In this document: positions 1 through 5,849 of the stretch, one piece after another | Layout: each line of letters opens with the position of its first letter | How positions within the stretch are numbered: position 1 is the first letter of the stretch | Assembly: GCA_902496005.1 (NCBI GenBank) | Contig: CABUZI010000051.1 | Span: forward strand, 1 to 10,896 | DNA length: 10,896 nt | Direction: 5' to 3' | From: an uncultured Collinsella sp. | GTDB taxonomy: Bacteria; Actinomycetota; Coriobacteriia; Coriobacteriales; Coriobacteriaceae | Notes under the pieces: model-generated | The model's input: the letters and a program-made list of their open reading frames with translations, nothing else | Told to the model about the DNA's origin: nothing | The model's database searches: none | Made by a program: the position numbers and the translations under genes

Positions 1-64
1 AACCCACAATCCTTGCGGCGAGAGATTTTAAGTCTCCTGCGTATGCCAATTCCGCCACGCCCCC
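1..64 (-). tRNA. tRNA-Leu (anticodon UAA), 3' part outside the window
   Basis: Read on the minus strand, the sequence begins at base 64 with a seven-base acceptor strand GGGGGCG, then T8 and G9. A class II D-arm follows (GCGGAATTGGCATACGC), then an anticodon stem and loop with CTTAAAA, giving anticodon TAA (Leu, codon UUA). After the anticodon stem comes the start of a long variable arm (about CGCCGCAAGGATTGTG), as expected for leucine tRNAs, and the first bases of the T-arm (GGTT) at the window edge. The rest of the T-arm and the 3' acceptor strand lie outside. It is 31 bases downstream of the gene at 96-719 on the same strand and could be read through from it; a weak -10-like TAGACT lies about 11 bases before the tRNA. 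Confidence 0.9.
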
Positions 65-95
65 GTGAGACTAGAAGTCTAGCACAAGCCGTCCG

Positions 96-719
96 TTACG
101 CGTTGACGGCCATCGAGTGTTGGCCCGACTTCTCCAGGAACTCCTGGAACTTGGCTTCGTCGCCCTTGTTCTTGTACTGCAGAGCCAACAGATACTCCAA
201 GCGGCAGCTCTTGACCTTGTCGTCACCGGCCTCCTTGAGCATGCGCTCCAGCTCGGGAATGTCGTTGTGGCGCTTGAGGATCATCGTGTCGTACATCAGT
301 TGGCATTCGTGTGCGACTGCCTCGGCCTGGCCGCCCTCAAAGCCTTTGATCTCGTGCAGCAGCTCCTTGGACTTTTTGCGGTCCTCCTGGCCAACGTAGT
401 AGTTAAAGGCCTTAATCACCAGGTCGACGCGCTGCATCTTGGGCAGATTGAGTCCCAGCAGCAAATCGAACATCTCGTCGGCGCGCTTGTGGTCCTCGCG
501 CAGCAGATAGGAGTTCAGGCGCAGGTAGTCGCGGTTATAGCGCGGGTACAGCATGCTGGTGAGTTTGCCATCGAGCAAACGATCGAACTCGTCCCACTGC
601 TTGGCAGCCATAAGCTGTTGCAGGCGCTTAAACGTGGTGCGTTTTTTTACGCTAAAGAACACCGATATGGCGATACAAATAATGACGACGGCGGTCCAGA
701 GGGTGCGGGAATCGGGCAT
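96..719 (-). CDS. Small membrane-anchored helical-repeat (TPR-like) protein
   Basis: A 207-residue protein of unknown function. One hydrophobic segment near the N-terminus (about residues 7-24, LWTAVVIICIAISVFF) is followed by basic residues (KKR), so it is probably a type II/N-anchored protein with its body in the cytoplasm. The rest is charged and helical, with repeated pairs of helices and leucine/tyrosine spacing like tetratricopeptide repeats, for example the stretches around LRLNSYLLREDHKRADEMF and LEYLLALQYKNKGDEAKFQ. I do not recognise a catalytic motif. The frame is open upstream to 830, but the ATG at 719 is preferred: AGGA lies 7 bases before it and the hydrophobic anchor follows directly. 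A perfect TATAAT lies about 55 bases upstream. The function would most likely be scaffolding or protein interaction, which is inference. Confidence 0.8.
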   Translation of the reverse strand: MPDSRTLWTAVVIICIAISVFFSVKKRTTFKRLQQLMAAKQWDEFDRLLDGKLTSMLYPRYNRDYLRLNSYLLREDHKRADEMFDLLLGLNLPKMQRVDLVIKAFNYYVGQEDRKKSKELLHEIKGFEGGQAEAVAHECQLMYDTMILKRHNDIPELERMLKEAGDDKVKSCRLEYLLALQYKNKGDEAKFQEFLEKSGQHSMAVNA

Positions 720-734
720 TTTAGAGTCCTTAGT

Positions 735-751
735 CGCTCGTAAAGCGAGCG
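735..751. other. Small hairpin in the 5' leader of the 96-719 gene
   Basis: CGCTCG (735-740) pairs with CGAGCG (746-751) across a 5-base loop. It lies between the candidate promoter at 775-780 and the Shine-Dalgarno site of the minus-strand gene, so it would form in the roughly 50-nt leader. A role in expression is unproven. Confidence 0.4.
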
Positions 752-774
752 GTATGACAACACGTGCTAGATGT

Positions 775-780
775 ATTATA
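775..780 (-). promoter_or_regulatory. Candidate -10 box (TATAAT) for the 96-719 gene
   Basis: The minus strand reads TATAAT exactly. A start of transcription about 7 bases further on would give a leader of about 50 nt. No good -35 box is seen at 16-18 bases (the best there is TGCCAG), so the promoter is plausible but incomplete. The plus strand of the same spot reads TATTATA, so it could also serve a divergent transcript toward 883; I could not find a convincing -35 for that direction either. Confidence 0.5.
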
Positions 781-882
781 CGCGGCGTGCAAGCAAACTG
801 GCATAAAAGCGCATCGAGGCCGAGCGCCATCGCTCGCTGCGGTACACTTACCTAAAGTAAACCATGAAGGGAGACATTACCT

Positions 883-1170
883 ATGAAGAAGATTGTTTTG
901 GCTTGCGGTGCTGGCGCTGCTACTTCCACGCTCGTTGCCCAGAAGGTCGCCACCATGCTCGACGCCAACGGTTACGCCGACAAGTACGAGATCGTGCAGT
1001 GCGCCATCTCCGAGGCCAAGGACGTTTGCGACGAGGGCGCCGATCTGCTGATCGCCACCACCGTTGCCCCCGAGGGCCTTACCTGCCCGTACGTGAGCGG
1101 CGTGCCCTTCATGACCGGCATGAACCGCGTCGCTGCCGAGAAGGCCGTTCTTGACGTCATGGCTCAGTAG
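883..1170 (+). CDS. PTS EIIB component, galactitol (GatB)-like, stand-alone
   Basis: A 95-residue single-domain EIIB of the PTS lactose/cellobiose-galactitol IIB fold. The phosphocysteine loop is at the N-terminus (IVLACGAGAATST, Cys8 the expected phosphorylation site), and the C-terminal part YVSGVPFMTGMN matches the conserved VHGMPFVSG segment of E. coli GatB as I remember it. In the family, EIIB takes phosphate from EIIA and passes it to sugar entering through EIIC. Neither IIA nor IIC is present in the neighbouring kilobases. The next gene in the same direction is a VOC protein 11 bases away, so the two are probably co-transcribed. AAGGGAGA ends 8 bases before the ATG at 883. An alternative reading frame starting at 864 is a shadow. 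The substrate cannot be told from sequence, and the partners must be elsewhere or the protein has been repurposed. Confidence 0.88.
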   Translation: MKKIVLACGAGAATSTLVAQKVATMLDANGYADKYEIVQCAISEAKDVCDEGADLLIATTVAPEGLTCPYVSGVPFMTGMNRVAAEKAVLDVMAQ

Positions 1171-1181
1171 GCGCTGACTGC

Positions 1182-1556
1182 ATGAGTGAGCAGAACGCCA
1201 ATCCGGTCGAGCTCTTTGGCATGCGCGTTGCCCATGTGGGCATTAACGCCACCGACCCGGCAGACGCCCTGGAGATCGCGGAGCTGTTCTCGACGATGAT
1301 GGGTCTGCCCGTTATCGAGACCCCGGTTTCGTACTTTAACGATTCGCTGGTCGAGGTCATGAAGCAGAATGGTCGTGGCACCAAGGGCCACATCGGCTTT
1401 GCCGTCAACGACATTGATGCGGCCGAGAAGTGGTTTGCCGAGCGCGGGCTCGAGGTCAACGAAGAGTCGCGCGCGCTGCTGCCCGACGGTAGCACCAAGC
1501 TCGTGTACTTTAAGCGCGAGTTCGCCGGTTTCGCCGTGCATCTGTGCCGCGAGTAG
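1182..1556 (+). CDS. VOC-superfamily (glyoxalase/bleomycin-resistance fold) protein
   Basis: A 124-residue single VOC domain with two beta-alpha-beta-beta-beta modules. The metal-ligand positions look present: His18 in VAHVGIN, Glu58 in LVEVM, His70 in GHIGFAV and His120 in FAVHL. VOC enzymes use a divalent metal for isomerisation, epimerisation, lyase or dioxygenase reactions, so the exact reaction is not determined. The layout (AHVGIN near the start, then a central G-rich loop and GHIGFAVNDI) resembles the VOC domain found fused behind KDPG/KHG aldolases in some anaerobes, which together with the neighbouring EIIB hints at sugar-acid metabolism; this is inference. The Shine-Dalgarno site before 1182 is weak, and ATG 1221 (residue 14, just before the domain) is an alternative start. 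Confidence 0.85.
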   Translation: MSEQNANPVELFGMRVAHVGINATDPADALEIAELFSTMMGLPVIETPVSYFNDSLVEVMKQNGRGTKGHIGFAVNDIDAAEKWFAERGLEVNEESRALLPDGSTKLVYFKREFAGFAVHLCRE

Positions 1557-1578
1557 CGCACAAGCTGCCATAGCTAGC

Positions 1579-1616
1579 AAAAAGGGATAGGGCCGTGTGG
1601 CCCTATCCCTTTATTT
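1579..1616. terminator. Strong bidirectional intrinsic terminator
   Basis: AAAGGGATAGGGCC (1581-1594) pairs perfectly with 1599-1612 across the loop GTGT: a 14-bp stem flanked by an A-tract on the left and TTTATTT on the right. It sits between the ends of the VOC gene (+) and the histidine kinase gene (-), and so serves both convergent units. Confidence 0.9.
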
Positions 1617-1631
1617 ATGCCGAGGGGCTTC

Positions 1632-2927
1632 CTAGCGCGGCAGGCGAATCGTAAAGCGGCTGCCGACGCCCTCGACTGAGGTCACGCCAATGACGCCGCC
1701 ATGGCTATCGACGATCCACTTGGCAATGGCAAGCCCCAGACCCGAGCCCTGTGCGCCGGCATCGCGTGCATTGTCGGCGCGGTAGAACCGTTCAAACGCG
1801 TGAGCTGCGGATTCCTGGTTCATGCCGATGCCCTCGTCCTCAACGCTTATGTCGATCGTGCCCGCGCCCGCATCCGGCGCTACGCCAAATGTGACGGTCG
1901 TTCCCGCATCCGAGTACTTGGCGGCGTTTTGCACGATCACGCGCAGAGCCTGCTTCACGAGCGCCACGTCGACGGGCGCGTCGCAGCGCGGGTCGCTGAC
2001 AAGCGCAGCGTCAAAGGCCAGCCGATACGTGTGCTCGGTATCGATCATCTGCGATTCCTCGCATACCTCGTCGACCAGTGCGGCAAGGTTGGTATTTGCG
2101 CGCCGCAGGACCGTGCGCCCGGCATCGCCGCGTGCCAAAAACAGCAGCTGCTCCACGAGCTCTTGCATGTGCTCGCTTTCGGCCTTGAGGGACGCGATAG
2201 ATTCTGCCAGCACGTCCGGGTCGTCTTTGCCCCAGCGATCGAGCATGTTTACGTAGCCCTGAATCACCGCGATGGGCGTGCGCAGCTCGTGGCTCGCATC
2301 GTTGACAAAGCGCATTTGCTGCAGTTTGGCCTCTTGCATCTGGCGCAGTAGGCGGTTGAGTGCAACCTCGATGCTTGCCAGGTCGGCGTCGCCGGTAGTG
2401 ACGCTCGGCGAGTCGACGCTTGCGCGCTCGATGGCCTGCTCCAGTGTTTCCATCTTGCCGCCGGAGAGCTGCATACGGCCGAGCTCGTCCACGCGCAAGG
2501 CCAGGTCGTTGAGCGGTGCCATGGTGCGGCGCACGCGACGGGCGCCGCCGAGCATGTTGAGCACGCTGATGACCTGCCAACCCACAACGACAAGGTAGAG
2601 AGGCCATAGCGCGACGAGGTCCTGCGCGAGGGGGAAAGTCTTGGTGGTACGCGCAAGCTCGACGGTATAGGTGAGCGTTGCCAGGTCCCAGCCGCGCGCA
2701 GGCGCCAGCGACATGCCGTGAACGGCGACGCCGGGGATCCATCCTGCGGTAAACGCGCCGTCGGGCAGCATCTGGTTGTATCCATAGACGAGGATCGCCG
2801 CCGCAATCACCATCAGCAGCAGATCGAGCCAGACGTAGCTCATCAAGCGGCGCCACATATAGCTCCAGTTGATGGCGCGGGCGATGGATGTGACGCGCTT
2901 GGCCTCGGCGTTACGCGCGGCAGACAT
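1632..2927 (-). CDS. Sensor histidine kinase of an OmpR-type two-component system
   Basis: A 431-residue membrane sensor kinase. Two transmembrane helices (about residues 32-52 and 104-126) enclose an extracellular segment of about 50 residues. A linker leads into the dimerisation/phosphoacceptor H-box (NDASHELRTPIAVIQGY, His213), the N-box (QNAAKYSD), G1 (EDEGIGM), the F-box (FERFYRAD) and G2 (GSGLGLAI), all intact, so it should autophosphorylate and pass phosphate to the regulator encoded just upstream. The short sensor segment gives no clue to the ligand. The start overlaps the end of the regulator gene. I prefer ATG 2927, which follows a G-rich stretch GGGGTGG; GTG 2939 in the same frame adds four residues but has no ribosome site. 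The overlap implies translational coupling. Confidence 0.95.
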   Translation of the reverse strand: MSAARNAEAKRVTSIARAINWSYMWRRLMSYVWLDLLLMVIAAAILVYGYNQMLPDGAFTAGWIPGVAVHGMSLAPARGWDLATLTYTVELARTTKTFPLAQDLVALWPLYLVVVGWQVISVLNMLGGARRVRRTMAPLNDLALRVDELGRMQLSGGKMETLEQAIERASVDSPSVTTGDADLASIEVALNRLLRQMQEAKLQQMRFVNDASHELRTPIAVIQGYVNMLDRWGKDDPDVLAESIASLKAESEHMQELVEQLLFLARGDAGRTVLRRANTNLAALVDEVCEESQMIDTEHTYRLAFDAALVSDPRCDAPVDVALVKQALRVIVQNAAKYSDAGTTVTFGVAPDAGAGTIDISVEDEGIGMNQESAAHAFERFYRADNARDAGAQGSGLGLAIAKWIVDSHGGVIGVTSVEGVGSRFTIRLPR

Positions 2928-3681
2928 AGCCCACCCCACGCACGGTCTGGATGATGCGGGCGCCGCCGGCGTCCTCGATCTTGGCGCGCAGGTGCGCGAT
3001 GTGCACGTCGACGTTGTTGGTGTCGCCCACGTATTCGTAGCCCAGCGCCTCGTGCGCGATGCGCTCGCGCGTGAGCACGGTGCCGGCGTGCGCCATAAGC
3101 AGGGCGAGGACGTCGAACTCGCGGGCAGTGAGCGCGATGGGCGAGCCGCCGACCGTGACTTCGCGGCGGTCGGGATCGAGCGCGACCGAACTCACGGTGA
3201 GCGCGGCGGGGGAGGGCGAGGCGGATGCCTGGGTCGAGTCGCCAGCCGGGGGTATCGCAGCGGCGCCCGTAGCGCCCGTCCCGGCCCCAACGCCGCCAAC
3301 GCCCGAAGCCGCCCGCACGGCCTCCGAGCGCTTCAACGCCACGCGGATCCGTGCGAACAGCTCCTCAATCGCAAACGGCTTGGTCAGGTAATCGTCGGCG
3401 CCGGCATCGAGCCCGGCCACCTTGTCCATCACGGCATCGCGCGCGGTGACCATGATCACCGGTACATCCTTGTGCTTGCGGACGCGTCGCAGCACCTCCA
3501 TGCCGTTGAGCTGCGGCAACAGCACATCGAGCAGAATCAGATCGTAGTTGCGCTCCAGCGCCAGGTCCACGGCGGTGCGGCCGTCGGCGGCGTGCTCCAC
3601 CTGGTAGCCCTCGTGCTCCAGCTCGAGCGTCACAAAGCGGGCGATTTTCTCCTCGTCCTCTACGATCAGGATCCGTGCCAT
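2911..3681 (-). CDS. OmpR/PhoB-family response regulator
   Basis: A 256-residue DNA-binding response regulator. The receiver domain (residues 1-118) has the acidic pair Glu8/Asp9, the phosphoacceptor Asp52 (LILLDVLLP), the switch Thr79 and Lys101 (LTKP). The C-terminal winged-helix domain (about 161-256) carries LTAREFDVLALL, VDVHIAHLRAKI and the ending TVRGVGYVCRA, typical of this family. The joining linker (about 120-160) is unusually long and made almost only of Gly, Ala, Ser, Thr and Pro. The gene begins 18 bases after the DUF4342 gene and overlaps the kinase gene, forming one operon. A G-rich run (GGGGG) lies upstream of the ATG. The targets are unknown; autoregulation of the operon is common in this family but is not shown here. 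Confidence 0.95.
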   Translation of the reverse strand: MARILIVEDEEKIARFVTLELEHEGYQVEHAADGRTAVDLALERNYDLILLDVLLPQLNGMEVLRRVRKHKDVPVIMVTARDAVMDKVAGLDAGADDYLTKPFAIEELFARIRVALKRSEAVRAASGVGGVGAGTGATGAAAIPPAGDSTQASASPSPAALTVSSVALDPDRREVTVGGSPIALTAREFDVLALLMAHAGTVLTRERIAHEALGYEYVGDTNNVDVHIAHLRAKIEDAGGARIIQTVRGVGYVCRA

Positions 3682-3699
3682 GCGTGCCCCCGTCTGCGA

Positions 3700-4242
3700 T
3701 TACTTGTCGTCGTTGAGATTTTGCTTGATGTCGTCCGCGGCATCGGCGGCGTGATTCATAAGGTTGTTGATGCTGCCGGGCACGTCGCCGTCGCTATCGA
3801 TGCGGTAGCGCATGCCAAAGAACAGGCCAATCAGCATCAGCCAAATCGTAGCGCCCCAGGCAAACAGCGCGACGATGGGGATCAGGATGGGAATGTTGAG
3901 GATGATCGCGTCGCGGCGCGTGGCGATAAACTTGGTGTCCAGGCTCAGGCGGAAGAGCTTTTTGAGGTACTCCCACACGCTGTCCATCTTCTTGGAGAAG
4001 TCGGTCTTTTCGCTCGACTTCTCGTAGGCGGCCTGCGCGGCGACCATCTCGGCTGAGGGCTCATCGACTGGCGCGGACTCGGTGGCGGCGTGCGCCGACG
4101 TGGTCTGGGTCTTGCCCTGCGACTCGAGCCAAATGATGGCATCCAAGACGTTGCCGTCGGCGGCGTCGAGCGCGGCCTTGGCATCGGTGTAGCTCACGTT
4201 GCACTTGGTGCGGATGGTTTCAACTTTTTCGAGGTCGTCCAT
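3700..4242 (-). CDS. UBA-like N-terminal domain plus DUF4342 membrane protein
   Basis: A 180-residue protein. Residues 1-42 form a three-helix UBA/TS-N-like domain (KVETIRTKCNVSYTDAKAAL, then GNVLDAIIWLESQG), like the fold at the start of elongation factor Ts. An acidic, low-complexity linker follows (about 45-80), then the DUF4342-type region with a basic helix (EYLKKLFRL) and one long hydrophobic stretch (about 112-145). The C-terminal tail is acidic (ADAADDIKQNLNDDK). The biochemical role of the family is unknown to me. It is the first gene of the operon with the two-component pair, 18 bases ahead of the regulator, so it may be a membrane accessory of the signalling system or a target under the same control. 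AAAGGA precedes the ATG at good spacing. Confidence 0.85.
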   Translation of the reverse strand: MDDLEKVETIRTKCNVSYTDAKAALDAADGNVLDAIIWLESQGKTQTTSAHAATESAPVDEPSAEMVAAQAAYEKSSEKTDFSKKMDSVWEYLKKLFRLSLDTKFIATRRDAIILNIPILIPIVALFAWGATIWLMLIGLFFGMRYRIDSDGDVPGSINNLMNHAADAADDIKQNLNDDK

Positions 4243-4272
4243 GACCTGTCCTTTCGTTCGATGGGCGCGACG

Positions 4273-4327
4273 CCGGGCGATCTGCCCGGGCGCGAGCGTT
4301 GCGTTCGGCGGCCTGCGTGACGCCGCC
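4273..4327 (-). other. Two GC-rich hairpins in the leader of the DUF4342/two-component operon
   Basis: CCGGGC (4273-4278) pairs with GCCCGG (4284-4289) over a 5-base loop, and GGCGGC (4307-4312) with GCCGCC (4322-4327). Both fall in the roughly 105-nt leader expected if the promoter at 4356-4383 is used. Neither is followed by a U-run, so they are not obvious terminators. They may shape the leader or simply be GC-rich chance. Confidence 0.35.
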
Positions 4328-4355
4328 CCGCCCTTGGTCGAACTCTATAGTGCAG

Positions 4356-4383
4356 GTTATAGATTAAGCGATTCTTGAGCCAA
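4356..4383 (-). promoter_or_regulatory. Candidate sigma-70-type promoter for the two-component operon
   Basis: On the minus strand TTGGCT (4383-4378) is followed after 16 bases by TATAAC (4361-4356). A second -10-like TATAG lies just downstream. It lies in the only A+T-richer stretch upstream of the operon and would give a leader of about 105 nt. No operator for the regulator could be identified. Confidence 0.5.
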
Positions 4384-4442
4384 GATTAATGTTGGATGAG
4401 TTTTTGGGTGGTGTGCGCACGGTCTTTTGGATAGCTAGCAGC

Positions 4443-4622
4443 GGGGTCTAATACTTTTCCGGAGAGGTGGACGAGTGAAATCGGGCCCCCGAAGCATCGG
4501 CACTTCGAGTATGTCGTTTCCTGCGGTTTCGGTGCTGGAATCCTGCGATTTTGCCGCCGAAAGATGCGGATGTTTCAGGGGTCTAAAACAGCCGTTCACT
4601 TCTCGTGAAAAGATTAGACCTC
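4443..4622. repeat. ~180-bp non-coding element with imperfect terminal inverted repeats
   Basis: The left end (4443-4466) begins GGGGTCTAATACTTTTCC, and the reverse complement of the right end (4599-4622) begins GAGGTCTAATCTTTTCAC. They share GGTCTAAT plus CTTTTC with a 1-base gap. A third copy of GGGGTCTAA lies inside, in direct orientation, at 4578-4586. The interior can form hairpins CGAAG/CTTCG (4490-4507) and TTTCGG/CCGAAA (4527-4562). No gene is supported inside: the minus-strand open frame across it has no ribosome site and no recognisable domain. It could be a non-autonomous mobile element or a structured RNA, and it fills most of the gap before 4784. Confidence 0.55.
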
Positions 4623-4719
4623 GATAGCGGGGGATGGGATGCCGGTGCAAAACGGCGTCAAGGGTTGGTCGAGCAGGTGGTTTCTCCATTGATGTCCGCA
4701 CGGCATGGGACACTTACCC

Positions 4720-4745
4720 TGCCGCCCTGCTCTGCCGCGGCGGCA
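4720..4745 (+). other. Leader hairpin upstream of the 4784 gene
   Basis: TGCCGCC (4720-4726) pairs with GGCGGCA (4739-4745). It ends 22 bases before the Shine-Dalgarno site of the next gene and has no U-run, so it is likely a leader structure rather than a terminator. A weak TTGATG upstream (about 4689) might be a -35, but no fitting -10 was found. Confidence 0.3.
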
Positions 4746-4783
4746 TGTACCCAAACAACGACCCTCTAAGGAGTTCGATACCA

Positions 4784-5023
4784 ATGAGCGATAACACCAA
4801 GCATCTCGCAAAGAAGTGCGTCAAGGACGCGGGGCCGTGCCTTGCGCTGTGCGTAGCCGGTGCAGCGGTCGCGCTGTTGGCTGTTCTGGGGCCATTCGAC
4901 GTGCTCCGAAGTGCTAGCTCTCTGCACGTTTGCATGGCCCTTGCCGGCGCCATGATGACCGGCGGCGTGCTCGATCTGGTTTTTTGGGTGCTCGACCCGT
5001 TTGGATGGAAGAACGAGGGGTAA
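4784..5023 (+). CDS. Small membrane protein with two transmembrane helices
   Basis: A 79-residue protein with a short basic N-terminus (MSDNTKHLAKK) and two hydrophobic helices, about residues 17-37 and 47-70 (the second includes ALAGAMMTGGVLDLVFWVL), then a short polar tail. The second helix has a small-residue AGAMMTGG patch suited to helix packing. I do not recognise a family. The frame is open from 4634, but AAGGAG (4768-4773) sits 10 bases before ATG 4784, which makes this the start. It precedes the metallophosphoesterase gene by 85 bases on the same strand; no clear terminator lies between, so they may be co-transcribed. Confidence 0.72.
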   Translation: MSDNTKHLAKKCVKDAGPCLALCVAGAAVALLAVLGPFDVLRSASSLHVCMALAGAMMTGGVLDLVFWVLDPFGWKNEG

Positions 5024-5108
5024 GCCCTAAGGGATGGAAGGGCTGGAACGGTTGGCTTAGTGATCGTGCAGAATGTGGGCTAGCGACTTACAGGGAAGTG
5101 GTAATCCG

Positions 5109-5834
5109 ATGACGGTCTATGTGACGGGCGATATTCACGGCGGCCTCGACATGCAAAAGCTGCGCGACTGGGATCTTGGGGATAGTTTGACGAGCGACGA
5201 CTATCTGATTGTCGCGGGCGACTTTGGCTTTCCGTGGGATTTCTCTGCCGAGGAATGTGCCGATATCGCCTGGCTGGAGTCGCGCCCCTATACCGTGCTG
5301 TTCGTCGACGGCAACCACGAACGTTTCGATCACTGGGCGGAACGTCCCATGGAGCTGTGGCACGGTGGGCTGACGCAGCGCCTGTCGGATACCTCTCCCA
5401 TACGGCGCCTGACGCGCGGCGAGGTTTTTGAGCTCGACGGCTCAACGATCTTTACCATGGGCGGTGCCACGAGCGTGGACAAGGAATACCGCATTCCCTA
5501 TTCCAGCTGGTGGCCGCAGGAGCTGCCGGATGAGCGCAGCTTTGAGGAGGCACGGACAAAGCTCGACAGTGTGGGCTGGAAGGTTGACTACGTGGTCACC
5601 CACACCTGCTCTACGCGCATGCTTTCGCCCACGCTCTATCCTGCGCCCGGCTGGAATTGCCCCGCCGTCGACCGACTTACGGCGTTTTTCGAGGAGCTGG
5701 AAGACCGCTTGGACTACAAGCACTGGTACTACGGGCATTTTCATCGGGATGCCAACCCGGCCGAGCGCCATACCGTGCTCTATGACTGCATCGTTCGCCT
5801 GGGCGACGAACTCCAGCCCTGGGATGTTGCGTAG
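5109..5834 (+). CDS. Calcineurin-like metallophosphoesterase
   Basis: A 241-residue phosphoesterase with the full set of metal-binding motifs: GDIHGG (Asp8, His10), GDFG (Asp38), GNHE (Asn69, His70), THTC (His165) and GHFH (His210, His212). Such enzymes bind two divalent metals and hydrolyse phosphomono- or diesters; the substrate is not shown by sequence. There is no signal peptide or membrane segment, so it is cytoplasmic. An in-frame ATG at 5073 adds 12 residues but lacks a ribosome site, while AGGGAAG lies upstream of ATG 5109 and the first beta-strand (VYVTGDIH) follows at once. The gene ends 15 bases from the convergent synthetase gene with no intrinsic terminator between. Confidence 0.92.
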   Translation: MTVYVTGDIHGGLDMQKLRDWDLGDSLTSDDYLIVAGDFGFPWDFSAEECADIAWLESRPYTVLFVDGNHERFDHWAERPMELWHGGLTQRLSDTSPIRRLTRGEVFELDGSTIFTMGGATSVDKEYRIPYSSWWPQELPDERSFEEARTKLDSVGWKVDYVVTHTCSTRMLSPTLYPAPGWNCPAVDRLTAFFEELEDRLDYKHWYYGHFHRDANPAERHTVLYDCIVRLGDELQPWDVA

Positions 5835-5849
5835 GGGTGGGGTGGCTGG

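Noticed and set aside
117..743. A 208-codon plus-strand open frame opposite the 96-719 gene
   Set aside because: It is a Leu/Val/Gln-rich antisense shadow of a gene that has a Shine-Dalgarno site, a promoter box and a membrane anchor.
1701..2351. A 216-codon plus-strand open frame inside the histidine kinase gene
   Set aside because: It is antisense to the H-box to G2 region of the kinase and has no domain or ribosome site, so it is a shadow frame.
2869..4056. A 395-codon open frame on the plus strand opposite the response regulator and DUF4342 genes
   Set aside because: It is fully antisense to two genes with clear domains and is rich in Arg/His/Val/Leu from complementary GC-rich codons. 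It has no ribosome site and no recognisable domain.
4435..4713. A 92-codon minus-strand frame across the 4443-4622 element
   Set aside because: It has no ribosome site and no domain, its composition follows the inverted repeats, and it is probably only the element read as protein.
4705..4725. Possible decayed inverted copy of the 23-nt unit (GGCATGGGACACTTACC)
   Set aside because: Only TGGGACACT and GGCA fit, and the spacing and the CCTT core do not. This is within chance in GC-rich DNA.
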